A stretch of DNA of 64,000 bases from contig NW_003546263.1 of assembly GCF_000090795.2 (NCBI RefSeq), positions 394,787 through 458,786 of the forward strand, given 5' to 3'. The stretch comes from Amphimedon queenslandica. Taxonomy: Eukaryota; Porifera; Demospongiae; Haplosclerida; Niphatidae. Position numbers and translations under genes: made by a program. This document shows positions 1-11,000 of this stretch, in pieces. The notes below the pieces were generated by a model, which was not told where the DNA came from, ran no database searches, and was given only the letters and a program-made list of their open reading frames with translations. Numbering within the stretch: the first letter of the stretch is position 1; each line of letters opens with the position of its first letter.

Positions 1-430
1 ACAAGTGTACACATATGCCTAAAGCAAAGTTCGTAACTGCCACAAAAGCAACATACATGTAACTACAAATCAAACAAATTTGGCATTAAGTTTAAAGTAT
101 TATTAAGACTTTTATATTTACCCACAAGCTGCATACCACATGGTACCTGGTGTCATAGTCTAAAATCTTACGTAATAATTCCAGATAGCATTGCCCAGTT
201 TTAATACAACAAAATGCATAAAACCAATGATTCCCACCATGTACAATACGAGCCAGAGCTTTAGCCTTGATCCAGTAGTCAACAGCTTTATCCCCCTACA
301 TATAAATTAATACATTTACTATGGTCATCAATATGACTTTTCCAGGAAAAGTCATTATGTAAATCAAAGTTACAGTTCAGTAAAAGTAACTTTTAGAACT
401 GTTCTGACTATTTTTAATACAGTATAGCAG

Positions 431-610
431 GTTTTTTCAAGGATAATAATTTTCACAAATGACCTATATCCAGAGGTTCACAAAATTAATTTTCCCAAAT
501 TTCCACTATTCTGCCATCTTCAACCATATTAAATTAATTTTTAAGGAAATTAATTTCACAAATTTAAAAAAATTCACAAAATTCACAAAATTTGTTATCC
601 TCGAAAAAAC
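431..610. repeat. MITE-like inverted-repeat element
   Basis: The left end GTTTTTTCAAGGATAATAA is mirrored by a right end whose reverse complement reads GTTTTTTCGAGGATAACAA, so roughly 30 bp of imperfect terminal inverted repeat enclose about 120 bp rich in TTCACAAAATT motifs. There is no coding capacity. This is a small non-autonomous DNA-transposon-like element. Confidence 0.6.
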
Positions 611-1190
611 ACTAAAAGGTAGTAAAGCTTAATTGATTGTCATCACTTTAATAAGTGTCAGAAATAAAAATGCCTATAACATGCTATACTCAAAATTAAA
701 CATTATGAGAAATTTTTCCCTTTAAAATAATTCAACCTTAATCGGGGATAGCAAATTTTTAAAACATGCTATAATAAATGCATTCATCCTATTACTATGA
801 AAAAAATATTAAATGTCAATACAAACTGTTAAAGTATGGCAAGTAGGGCACTAGCCGCTAGGTCTCGAGTCTAGCTATTCCTTAAAGCTATAAATGCAAA
901 CAACTTTACCATAACTAATTTCAGCGCCTTAATTATTATTTTTGTTATTGAAGTAAAAGTTTGATGCACACCATAATCTCTTAACTATAAAATCATGCCA
1001 AATTTAAAAGCCATTCTTCAAAATTCAAGTTTTCGAAAATCCGAATTATTGAAGATGGCAGGCAGCGGCATGGTGTATATCCATTAGATATAGGATTTAT
1101 CATTTTGCGGACCTCAGTAAAACTCCAGTTTTTAAGCAGGCAATCAATATAAATATGACAAATGTGCATTACTGAGGCAGCAGGTACATG

Positions 1191-1262
1191 TACCTGGTAG
1201 CTCAGTGGGGAAGGCGTGTGGCTGGATTTACCTATGTGCACTGGTTCGAGTCCAGCAATGCC
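1191..1262 (+). repeat. tRNA-like sequence (tRNA pseudogene or SINE head)
   Basis: It contains a good Pol III A box (TAGCTCAGTGGGG at 1198) and B box (GGTTCGAGTCC at 1243) at tRNA spacing, a pairable T arm, and a downstream T run that could terminate Pol III. The acceptor ends (TACCTGG and CAATGCC) do not pair, and the D and anticodon arms are weak. A working tRNA is therefore unlikely; a tRNA-derived SINE head or dead tRNA fits better. Confidence 0.45.
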
Positions 1263-1689
1263 TTTTTTAATTTTTTTTACTACTTAGTACTTACTATACT
1301 TAGCTATGTCCCATACTTATCCTACTTGGCTATTGTTTTAGGGTTTAGGGATTAGGGTGGCAGTTTTTTTTAGAGCGACCCTACTCATTTTAGGAGTCCC
1401 CAAGGTTAGTTTAGAGTTTAGTTTTTTTTCTATTTTAGAGTGTTCCCTAGTCATTTTAGAAGTCCCCAGTTATGTTATGTAAGTGGTAGAAATAGCCACT
1501 GCCATAAAAACGGAGTTTTACGGAGATGCACGGAATGATAAATCCTGCGCCTAATGGCTTTAGGCATGGTGGGAGTCAGATTTAGGGTCTGCCTGACTCA
1601 GCCAGACTCATGTACTATATATTAAAACGTGGTGTTATTCAGACTAGACTATATACATAACCATAGATATCCATGCTAACTACTGAATT

Positions 1690-1691
<2 letters not shown>

Positions 1692-1724
<33 letters not shown>
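1692..1724. repeat. (TA)n microsatellite
   Basis: An uninterrupted TA dinucleotide run of about 33 bases in the region upstream of the first gene. Confidence 0.9.
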
Positions 1725-1728
<4 letters not shown>

Positions 1729-1947
1729 TAGACTAGACTGTGTCAGACTTACTTTTTTATTGCTTTGCTCCGAATGTGCCAAATCGACAGTGTCTTTAAG
1801 CTGGTCTACCGGCCTCACTTGTAAATCCATTTGGCTTGGACAAGGGCTTTGATGAGGGGCAGGTGTTAGTTTTATTCATGAATTGCAACCATTTTTGTGT
1901 TGTCTAGTTTCTTCTACAAGGGCGTGGCTCATTTCGAGTAAACAAGG

Positions 1948-4900
1948 ATGGGAAGGAAGAAATCTACACTCAAGAGATTGGTAAGTAAATTGTATTCTGT
2001 GGCATACACTTTATCTTCATGTTTGTACAGTTTGGAAGTAGGGATAAGCCTCCTCCTACTAGTGAAGCAAAGGGTTCAGGTGTCGATCCTTTTCAAGGTG
2101 AGATCTGAGCCTGACCATGCATGAGCACAATCTGTTTATTTTCTCACATGCAGGCAGTACTTTGAATCCTAAACGTTTGCAAAGATGTGAAAGCTGGGAT
2201 GTTCAGGTGCTAAAACAGCTTTTAAATATAAAATACTTTTTTGTAATAAAATTAATGTTCTAGTATTTGGGATATGTTCCAAGTTTAGAGGACTGGCATG
2301 CACCGAGCACAAGAACTGAATTTATGACTATGATTGACAATGCACAAGTAAGGGTATTTTTATGAATTTATTTTTATGCATAATAATAGTCTAATGGAAA
2401 TTTATTGTGGGAGTCATCAGAAGTTAAATCTCTTCATGTTTCATCTCAGTGGTTAATAATTTCTGATAAAAGCAAAAAAGTAAAGACGATTTGTGCTACA
2501 TGATTATAATAATGATCTAATTTCAGATTGCCTATGTTGAAGTTCCCATGGTTACAATTGGAAGTGTGTCATATGCTGAGGATGACAACCGACACTATTT
2601 GGGAATTAAAGCTGCTATAGTTAGTAAAGATGGAAGGAGCCAATACGTTTGCTACGTTATTGAATGTGACAATGAAGTAAGCATATCACATTACCTTTCA
2701 TCATTCATGATTAAAAACTATTCAAATTAATTAATGCATCATGGATGTGAGCATGTAATCATACATTTTTGTACAATTTAATTTTATTTTTGCATCAAAT
2801 GTAGGCCACTGCACGCAATATTTGCTTCTCTGTCAATGAGGTATTTGACCTTTTACTAGCACAAAAGCAAGCAATGGAGCGGCAAAATGAAGCACATGAT
2901 CCAGCCATGAGGCCTGTTATGAAACATAGGCTTTCTACCTCACCATCTGTGGGATGGGGCTTCATATCTGCTGATGATTCGAGTAATATCACTGACGGAT
3001 GGACAAGGGAAGTGCATAGGCGTGTTTCCTCTATTGATAATCCACAAGAAATGCTAGATAGACAGTTTTCAGGCATGCATCACAGTGTAGGGGATCCTAT
3101 ACAGTCTCCATCACAGCACATGTCACTTTCCTCAGAAAATAGCAGTTATGTACTTGTGAGCCCTACAAAACAAGTTAGCATTACAAAACCAGAGACGCAT
3201 GATGGAAATGTTCAGAAGCAAGAATTGGAGAGCACCGATGGAGTAGTTGTGTCTGGTCGCATGGATCTGATTCTTAAAAAAGGAAAAAAGAGAGCAACAA
3301 TAATTAATGATTCAGAGAGATTTCATGCTATTTCACTCCAACCTCAACAATTAAAGCCACAAACACCACGTCAATTGCTTGCACTAAGGGTAATATTCAA
3401 TATTTGATGTTTTACTTTATTATACATGTATACATGTAGATTGAAGGGGATAGAGAAACAAGAATTGATGGTGGATCTCAAGGTTCTTATTTAATGCAAA
3501 CTATCATTAGTGAAAAGGAGACAGTAATATTAGGAGATCATGGACATGCAGAGCTTGTTACTGGACCTAATTTCAATGGTTCCTTCAGGTAATATACTAT
3601 TGTTATCATTGCTCCTTATGATCTTATAACTATAGTGAAGATTACAATGTTTCACTTCCACCTCAAACAAGAAATAACGTACCACCTCCTCCTGCTCCTG
3701 GTATTCCATCTCTAAGTCTTGCAAGCAGTAGTACTCCTCCACCACCACCACCACCACCTCCTCCTCCTTCTATGGCTCCTGGTAGCAATGCACCACCACC
3801 ACCACCACCACCACCTCCTCCTCCTCCTCCTCCACCTTCTACAAGTGCACCTGCACCACCTCCTCCTCCGACTAGTGTACGACCACCACCACCACCACCA
3901 CCTCCTCCTCCTCCTCCTCCTACAGTTCCACAAGCTCCTCCAAGCACTAGTGCAGCTCCATCACCACCACCTCTTTCTTCTCCGGGTCCTGTAGTTCCAC
4001 CACCACCTCCTCCTCCTCCTCCTCCCGGTGGTAGTTTAGGCCCACCACCTCCACCTAGTGGTACAGCTCCTCCACCACCACCTCCACCTCTTTCAGGTAA
4101 ATTCTAGAAAAAAATAATATACTTGTATGTCGTATATTTAATTCTTTAGGTAGCTTTTCTAGTCCTCCTCGACCGACAGTTTCAGTTGATGTGCAAGGTA
4201 AAGCAAAATTATATAATAAATTCCTTTTAAATCCTTGCTGTTACAGATCCTCCAGTTCAACAACGCTTACCGTGGAAAGGTCAGAATTAGTCATGCACTT
4301 GATTTACTTATTGATGTATTCTTTATAGTATTAATTGGACCAACAGATGATCCAAAAGATCCAGCTCATAAAACCTATCTCGCTCAAGTAAAAGAAGAAG
4401 TAGGAGATCTAGAGTACAAGAAGTTACGTAATGATTGGCTGGCATATCAAAAGTGCTCCATTGATGTCGTTATTTTTGCCAAACGAATAAAATTAGTCTT
4501 GAGAGGAAACAGGTACTGTATAGAACATTGTAATTTTAGTGTTATTAAACTTTTCTTATAGAGATTATCTCCGTAATGATGCAAAAGTGCTACTTGATGT
4601 AGAAGATCAGTCAATGTATTTGAGCATTCTTCAGGGTCACACCCCAGTAGTCCCACAAACACCAAAAGTGCCATCATCAACACAAGCACCACAAAAGCAA
4701 ATTCAGTCACATCAAACGAAAACAAGAGAAGCTGAATCGTTTACACCACCTCCGGCTCGTGATAAAGAAAAAGGAAATGTTGTTCGTCCCAGTGACATTA
4801 AGAAATGGGGTCAGTTTGGTGATACACACATTGAAGATATTAATGAGCACAAATCCCGTCCTACACGAGGGAAACTTGGTGATCGGCTGACGATGTTTCA

Positions 4901-7775
4901 AAAAGGAGAACAATCTCCTAAAACTTCAAGAGACGAGACAAGAACAAGAGATCATCGCAGTAGAGATAGATGGAGTGATGATGATGACGACGACGATGAT
5001 GACAGGCAAAAACCAAAGAAAAGTTCTCAAAAAGGAGATCGAAAAAAAGAAAGAAGCAAAAAGGATGAGTTGAAAAAGGAAAAGAAAAAGCTTGGAAAAG
5101 ATAAAAGTGACCAAAAGAATAAGAAAAGTGAACAAAAGAAAGAGAAATCTGAGAAAGACAAAAGCAAGAAAGAGAAAGGAAAGAAAAAGAAGGATAACGA
5201 GAAAGAAAAGAAAGTGAAAAAAACAAAAAGTGAAAGTCAAGTAGAAGTACTGTCAGATATATTGGAATTCGGAAGCAAGGTTTTAAAGCCTCAAGATTCA
5301 TTTAGTCAAACACTTGATGCACTTAATGAAGTACTAGACTATCATGAAAGTTCTATTATAAAGTCTAGCACCAGTAATGGTGCTCTTGAAGATATTATTA
5401 ACCAGACCCGGCAACTTACAGTAACGGAGGTAGATGATCTCCCACATATTAAAGTACCTTTACAAGGAAAAGATGCTAAATCTCCACACGCAGCCTTGCC
5501 AACAGTTCCTACACAAGTTGGGCCTCAGGATATGACACAGCAATATGTGCCACAACAACATCCTTCACAAACAATACCAGCACCTTCTGTGTATCAAGTT
5601 CCTTCAGTTCCAGCACAGTTGCAACCACCTGTTACACTTGGACCATCTCTGATTCCTTCTCAAATGCCACTAATGCACTCTTCATATCATACTGTGCCAC
5701 AAAGGCCAATAGCACAATTCCCTCCTCCAACACAGGTACAACCTATTTTTCAAGTGCAGCAACCAATACAAGCTCCTACAACACAATATCCTTTACTGCA
5801 AATTCCAGCACAACAGGTTCCTCCACCTCCAGCACCACAAGTTCCTCCTCCTCCAGCACCTGCTATTCTAGCAGCACAGGTTCTTGCACCCCAGGTTCCT
5901 CCGCCTCCAGTATCCCAAGTACCTCCAGCATCACAGGTACCTCTGCCTCTAGCATCACAGGTACCTCCAGCACCACAGGTTCCTCCACCTCCAGCACCAC
6001 AGGTTCCTCCACCTCCAGCACCACAGGTTCATCCACCTCCAGCACCACAGGTCCCTCCACCTCCAGCACCCCAGGTACCTCCAGCTCCAACACCACAGGT
6101 ACCTCCACCTCCAGCACCACAGGTACCTCCACCTCCAGCACCACAGGTACCTCCAACTCCAGCACCACAGGTACCTCCAACTCCAGCACCACAGGTACCT
6201 CCACCTCCAACACCCCAGGTACCTCCACCTTTAGTACCCCAGGTAACTCTGCCTCCAGCATTACAAGCTCCAGCACCCCAGGTTCCTCCACCTCCAGCAT
6301 CACAGGTTCCTCCACCTCCAGCATCACAGGTACCTCCGCCTCCAGCACCACAGGTTCTTCCACCTCCAGCACCCCAGGTTCCTCCACCTCCAGCAACACA
6401 CATTCCTCCACCTCCAGCAACACAAGGTCCAGTTCCTCCAACCCAGACTCCTACTACTCCTCCAACACAACCTCCACCACCACCACCTCCTCCTCCTCCT
6501 CCTCCAGGAGAAATGCCTCCTCCCTCACTACAGCAAACTTCACCACCGCCATCCCCTCCACCACCACCACCTCCCCCTCCTCTTCCAGGTGAGATACCTC
6601 CTCCTTCACTACAGCAAACTTCACCATCGCCATCACCTCCACCACCACCACCACCTCCTCCTCCTCCAGGTGAGATACCTCCTCCTCCAGGTGAGATACC
6701 TCCTCCTTCACTACAGCAAACTTCACCATCGCCATCACCTCCACTACCTCCTCCTCCAGGAGAAATACCTCCTCCTTCACTGCAGCAAACTTCACCACCA
6801 CCACCACCACCACCACCACCACCACCACCACCTCCTCCTCCTCCTCTTTTGCATGATTCCAAACTACCTCCAGCAACAGATAGTTCTCCACAACCATCTC
6901 CAACACAAGATCCATCATTATCTGTTAATAGCACTCAATCAAACAAATCTCCTCCATCAAGTAAAACAGCATCATCAGTCCATGTGAAACGAAACAACTT
7001 GTTGGATGAGATAAAACAAGGGAGAGACTTAAAGAAAATAGGTGCACCCAGTGAAAACTCAAAAGGTGGAATAATAGCACAAGAAGACTCTGGAGAGTTT
7101 CGACGCATTTCAATAGGTGAAAGAAGCATGAGGAGAATGAATACACTAGAAACATTGACTGAAGCAGTGTATGAAAGAGGAAAGCAAATGAGAAGAGAGA
7201 GTCGTGATGAAGATATGATGCGGAAAGTTAGTACCTCAACATGGATCAATGATGATGATGACTCCAGTTCTTCAGATAAGGAAATACCAAAACGATTAGA
7301 ACCAACTCACTCTGTTAAGACAGAGACTGAGAGTGACAGCAGTAAGATTCCACCCTGGAAGAAATCCTTACTTGAGCAAAGACAATTGGAAGAAGAGAGG
7401 AAGAAGCTGAGAGAAAAGGAAGAGAAGGAAGCAAAGGAGAAGGAGAAAGAACAAAAATCGAAAGTAATTGGTGATGATGGTTTACCAGTGCCAAGTTGGA
7501 AGGCAGCAATGCAAAACAAAAAGAAACAAAAGGAAGAAGAAGAAAGAAAGGCTGAACAACAAAAAAATTCTGCTTATGAAGCTAAGTTTGAAGGAATGCC
7601 ATTATGGAAGAGGAAGTTAGTAGAGAAGAGGGCTAATGAAAAAGCAGTAGAAGATGCCAAAGCTGCTGAAAAGGAGAAGGAACTGCAAGATAGACTAAAA
7701 GTAATAGCTGCAATGCCACAATGGAAGAGAGAATTATTTTTAGAAAAAAATCCTCAGTACAGAGAAATGTTGTAA
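1948..7775 (+). CDS. CCM2/malcavernin-like PTB + harmonin-homology scaffold with giant polyproline regions
   Basis: Twelve coding exons join in frame with GT-AG introns: 1948-1980, 2031-2097, 2154-2206, 2264-2347, 2527-2676, 2805-3389, 3440-3588, 3636-4096, 4150-4197, 4247-4279, 4329-4512, 4562-7775. They encode about 1,686 residues. The basic start (STLKRLFGSRDK) and the PTB region at residues ~45-165 (YLGYVPS, STRTEFMTMIDNAQ, IGSVSYAEDDNRHY) resemble vertebrate CCM2. A helical segment at ~565-640 resembles its harmonin-homology domain. CCM2 is a cytoplasmic adaptor that binds KRIT1 through its PTB and MEKK3 through its C-terminal part. Unlike CCM2 (about 440 residues), this protein adds a polyproline block (~380-527), an Asp run and Lys-rich segment (~755-838), APQVPPPP repeats and polyproline (~1030-1390), and four P-x-W-K motifs at the C terminus. 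Start choice is supported by an upstream in-frame TAA. Homology is recalled by eye; orthology to CCM2 rather than CCM2L is not decided. Confidence 0.8.
2154..2870 (+). other. PTB (phosphotyrosine-binding) domain exons of the CCM2-like gene
   Basis: Exons 3-5 and the start of exon 6 encode a PTB fold. It opens with the strand YLGYVPS, continues through a helix with TRTEFMTMIDNAQ and strands IGSVSYAEDD and QYVCYVIEC, and ends in the C-terminal helix ATARNICFSVNEVFDLLL. In CCM2 this fold docks an NPxY/F motif of KRIT1; by inference this copy could bind a similar partner. Confidence 0.75.
4329..4640 (+). other. Harmonin-homology-like helical domain of the CCM2-like gene
   Basis: Exon 11 and the start of exon 12 encode a compact helical stretch with YKKLRNDWLAYQ, VVIFAKRIKLVLRG and LLDVEDQSMYLSIL. 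Its order and spacing resemble the C-terminal harmonin-homology domain of CCM2 (helices around HEYRNG, FCINLRQLYG, HFENFLE). The assignment is by visual alignment only. Confidence 0.55.
5815..6850 (+). repeat. In-frame proline-rich tandem repeats (APQVPPPP units and polyproline)
   Basis: The coding sequence carries about 25 short imperfect repeats of the APQVPPPP type, then four blocks of polyproline separated by a GE(I/M)PPPSLQQTSP spacer. CCA/CCT alternation yields long histidine, leucine, glycine and glutamate shadow frames on both strands, none of which is a gene. Polyproline of this type recruits profilin, SH3, WW and EVH1 proteins in formins and Ena/VASP partners; that role is inference here. 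Confidence 0.85.
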
Positions 7776-7863
7776 ATAGATCTTGTTGTTTTTGCTACCT
7801 TGTTATTATAGTTTTGTAATGAAAACATTTTAAATTAATTAAACAGCATAGAAATAATTCGTA

Positions 7864-7989
7864 TTTATTTCTCTAAGAAGTTTAGGCTGTTTAGGAACTC
7901 AAACATGACTGATTATAGGATGGACACTCCAGCACACACGCAAATATAAACACTCATTGATTTAAATTGTAATCTAGTCTAGCAATAAA
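7864..7989. terminator. Possible poly(A) signals of two convergent genes
   Basis: AATAAA on the plus strand at 7984-7989 could serve the CCM2-like gene (stop at 7775). TTTATT at 7864-7869 is AATAAA on the minus strand and could serve the MEI1-like gene (stop at 8069). If both are used, the 3' UTRs overlap by about 100 bases. Only the hexamers are seen. Confidence 0.35.
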
Positions 7990-8068
7990 TGTTGTAATCA
8001 ATCAATAATAATGTTTGCAACCATAATAGATATATACATGTACATACACTAAATAATAGTAAAACCAG

Positions 8069-11000
8069 CTAATAGTTCACTTGTTTATTAAAATGATTTT
8101 TAAGTTCCTTAAAATGTAGTGGTAAGTTATCAGTGTACCGAATGCTAAAGAAAGAATACAACAGCTCCAACCAATCACTGCAAATAATCAGCTCAACTAA
8201 AAATTTAATTAAAATTATTCAAATACCACTCTGCTTACATGAGATATTAGAAGAATCTGAAGAAACATGATAACAGAGTGCTTGAAAACATTTTACAGCT
8301 TCAACACCAAGTTCTTCTCTCTCCTATACAAAAAAAATTAATTATCAAATTATCAATAATTAATTGTAGCATACATCAGCCATCAGATTTATAAGTGTAA
8401 ATGCCAAAACTTGAAATGTTCGCACTTGACTACCAGCTATGTAGTCTTTTAAACAAACAGTATTTTGCTCATTATTAGAGAAAATTGTTGTCCACAGAGT
8501 CAAAACACACTTCATAATACTTGTTTCATCATCACAAAGATGTTCCAATAGCACTGTACAAGATAGCTTAAAAGGGATTATATCCTTATTAACCATAATT
8601 CTTTGATCCTAATATGCCATGCAATACTTCATCGATTAATAATAGAAATAACATACATGTACCTCAGAAAGATTCTTTATTAATTTATTCAAGAGAAGCA
8701 TAGATGCTACAAGAGACTCTGACTTAAACTGATAGCTTTTGATGTAAATTTATCAATCAATCATGACTTACTTGAGTGCTTTTATGAATAATACCCATAA
8801 CAATATTCATTAAAAAGCCATTGCTTAAAACAATTGATGTAGCTGATTTAGAAATAAGCAAGTGTAACAATACAATAAAACTTTCATTTACCTTGGAATT
8901 TATCATCTCCGGAAATCATGTTAACAATAATTTGAAGGATCATTACAATTGTTGACGGTAAATCTCCTAGAGAATAACTATACCAGAGCTTATGCCAAGG
9001 TATATGTAATAGCATTTGACTTACTTTTTCAACACATTAAGGACTAAAAATGATGTCATTTCAAAATTCACATAAACATGGCATACTTTGGCAAAATAAC
9101 TTGATAGTAACTTTGATTGAAGTGTCTTGGATTGCTTTCAAAATAGCAATTAAACGCATTTCTAACAAAAAATGTATTGGTAATCAAAATAATTCCACAG
9201 AATTAATTTATCTAGTGCGGAGCATACTTACCATTTAGTGGCATCTGTGTCAAAAAGAAAACTTCCAACTTTCTAATTGCACATGATTCCTTCAGTTGCT
9301 CTTCCTACAAAGCCAAGAAGATGACACAAGTAATTAGAGAATACTGCATATACCTGCAATTGGCTAATATTTAGTAACTTCAGTAACAGTTTAGTCACTC
9401 CTTCTAAGCACTCTACCCTACCATTAGCAACAATAGCCTATTGTACTCAAATAAGACAAACTAACAACAACAATATACCAAGCAATGATCAATCAATATA
9501 GAGCTATGACCAACAATGGATTTAAAAAACTGTTCAAAATCAAATGAAATCGCCAGCCACTCTTGTAACTATAAAGCAGTACAAAAACATTTAAAACGTG
9601 TCTATTTTAGTCTTACCCAATCTCTTGCTATAAATTGCTGTAAAGGTGCTTGGTAGTAAGCCCAAGTCAGTAATGAGGTGTGTTTAACAAATAAAGTTTT
9701 AGGTGAAGACACAAGTAACAATCCTTTAACAATAATATCATCACTCACTATGCCATAATACTAAGTAAAAACTATGCATGTAATTAAGTCATACCAGTAG
9801 GATTGCTGTTACTTGATCTAGTGAGCTACAATACATAAAAATGAACAATAATGATGACAACTAACTGCATATAATGCTAACAGCATCTTAAATGTTGTTA
9901 CAGGTAAAAGATGAACATTCATGTTATTACTAAGATATTGTGACAATGCAGAACACAGGGATATTCTTGAAACAGGTCTGAAAATAATTTTTAATTCAAA
10001 ATCAATATCAAAATAGCTTACAACTGTCCATAAACTTCAAAGACATAGAATAAACACAGTATGGACGCTTGCATGACTGCTAACTCAATGGGATAAACAT
10101 TCCTTCTTTGCACAAGACAGTTTAATAAATTGTTTACTGTACCTAATATACATGTATATGTAATGTAAAATAGTAAAAGAAATGTAAAAAATGAAAGATC
10201 ATCTAAAGATAACAGACATTACATTTAATATGAGGAAGAGCTGTGTGTAGTGTTTCTTTTAGTATTTTGGCCTCAGAGTCATCAAAATTATCATTCAACT
10301 GAATTATAATAAATACTAGCTCTTCAATAAACAGAGCAGATTGCTCCATTAAAGGAGATGCACTATGATCCAATGTAGAATAAAAACATTAAAATTATGA
10401 CATTTACTCAGGTACTGTTAATCCTCTAGATTCCATTGCTAATTCAATAAGACCACTCTGAGCTATATGTACATGTAGTATACGGAAAGATTTATCTACA
10501 GTGATAAAACTTACCCAATAATAAAACAAACTCAGGATTAGATCCATAATGAATGACAATGACTAATACTGTGAATAAATTCTGCAGTGGAGTAATATTG
10601 TGCTCAACATCTGTACAAGTAGCCTGTAAATTTACATAGAGCACAATAATTGTTAACAATCAATATCATACTAAAGTCAATGGTATTAATGTCTCCTGGC
10701 AGGCTAAACAAAGAAACACATATACTTCCTCTACATTGGCATCACTCATCCGATTTTGAAATAATCTAATAATTTCATGTAGCAATGAAAAACAGATAAA
10801 ACAACAATACATGTAGTATGCTTACTGAGCAAAAGAATCAAAAGTCATTAGTACAGCTACTAATAACTCCTTAGGAGCTACTTCTTCACCAGCTTTAGTA
10901 CCTGATTTTGTTACTGAGCCATTATATGACATGTCAACAAACTGTAACAACAGAGCCAAATGAGGAATAACAATATCAATTGACACAGTATGGTATTGCC

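Larger units (their letters stand above)
1..1947. other. Non-coding region upstream of the CCM2-like gene
   Basis: No open frame here has convincing coding character or splice structure. It holds an inverted-repeat element (431-610), a tRNA-like sequence (1191-1262), short TTTAGGG-like units near 1338-1360 that are too few to be telomeric, and a TA microsatellite (1692-1724). The last 40 bases before 1948 probably include the 5' UTR of the next gene, with an in-frame TAA nine bases upstream of its ATG. Confidence 0.6.

Noticed and set aside
1191-1262. A functional tRNA gene
   Set aside because: Good A and B boxes, but the acceptor stem does not pair and the D and anticodon arms are degenerate.
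1338-1360. TTTAGGG-like repeats as telomeric sequence
   Set aside because: Only about three imperfect units inside ordinary sequence.
3663-3994. Long glycine-, histidine- and tryptophan-rich frames over the polyproline exon
   Set aside because: They are shadows of CCA/CCT proline codons in the CCM2-like gene, which alone has consistent splice sites and domain continuity.
5863-6934. Minus-strand frames of up to 301 codons (Gly/Cys- and Glu/Val-rich)
   Set aside because: Mirror images of the proline-rich repeats; no splice context and no domain features.
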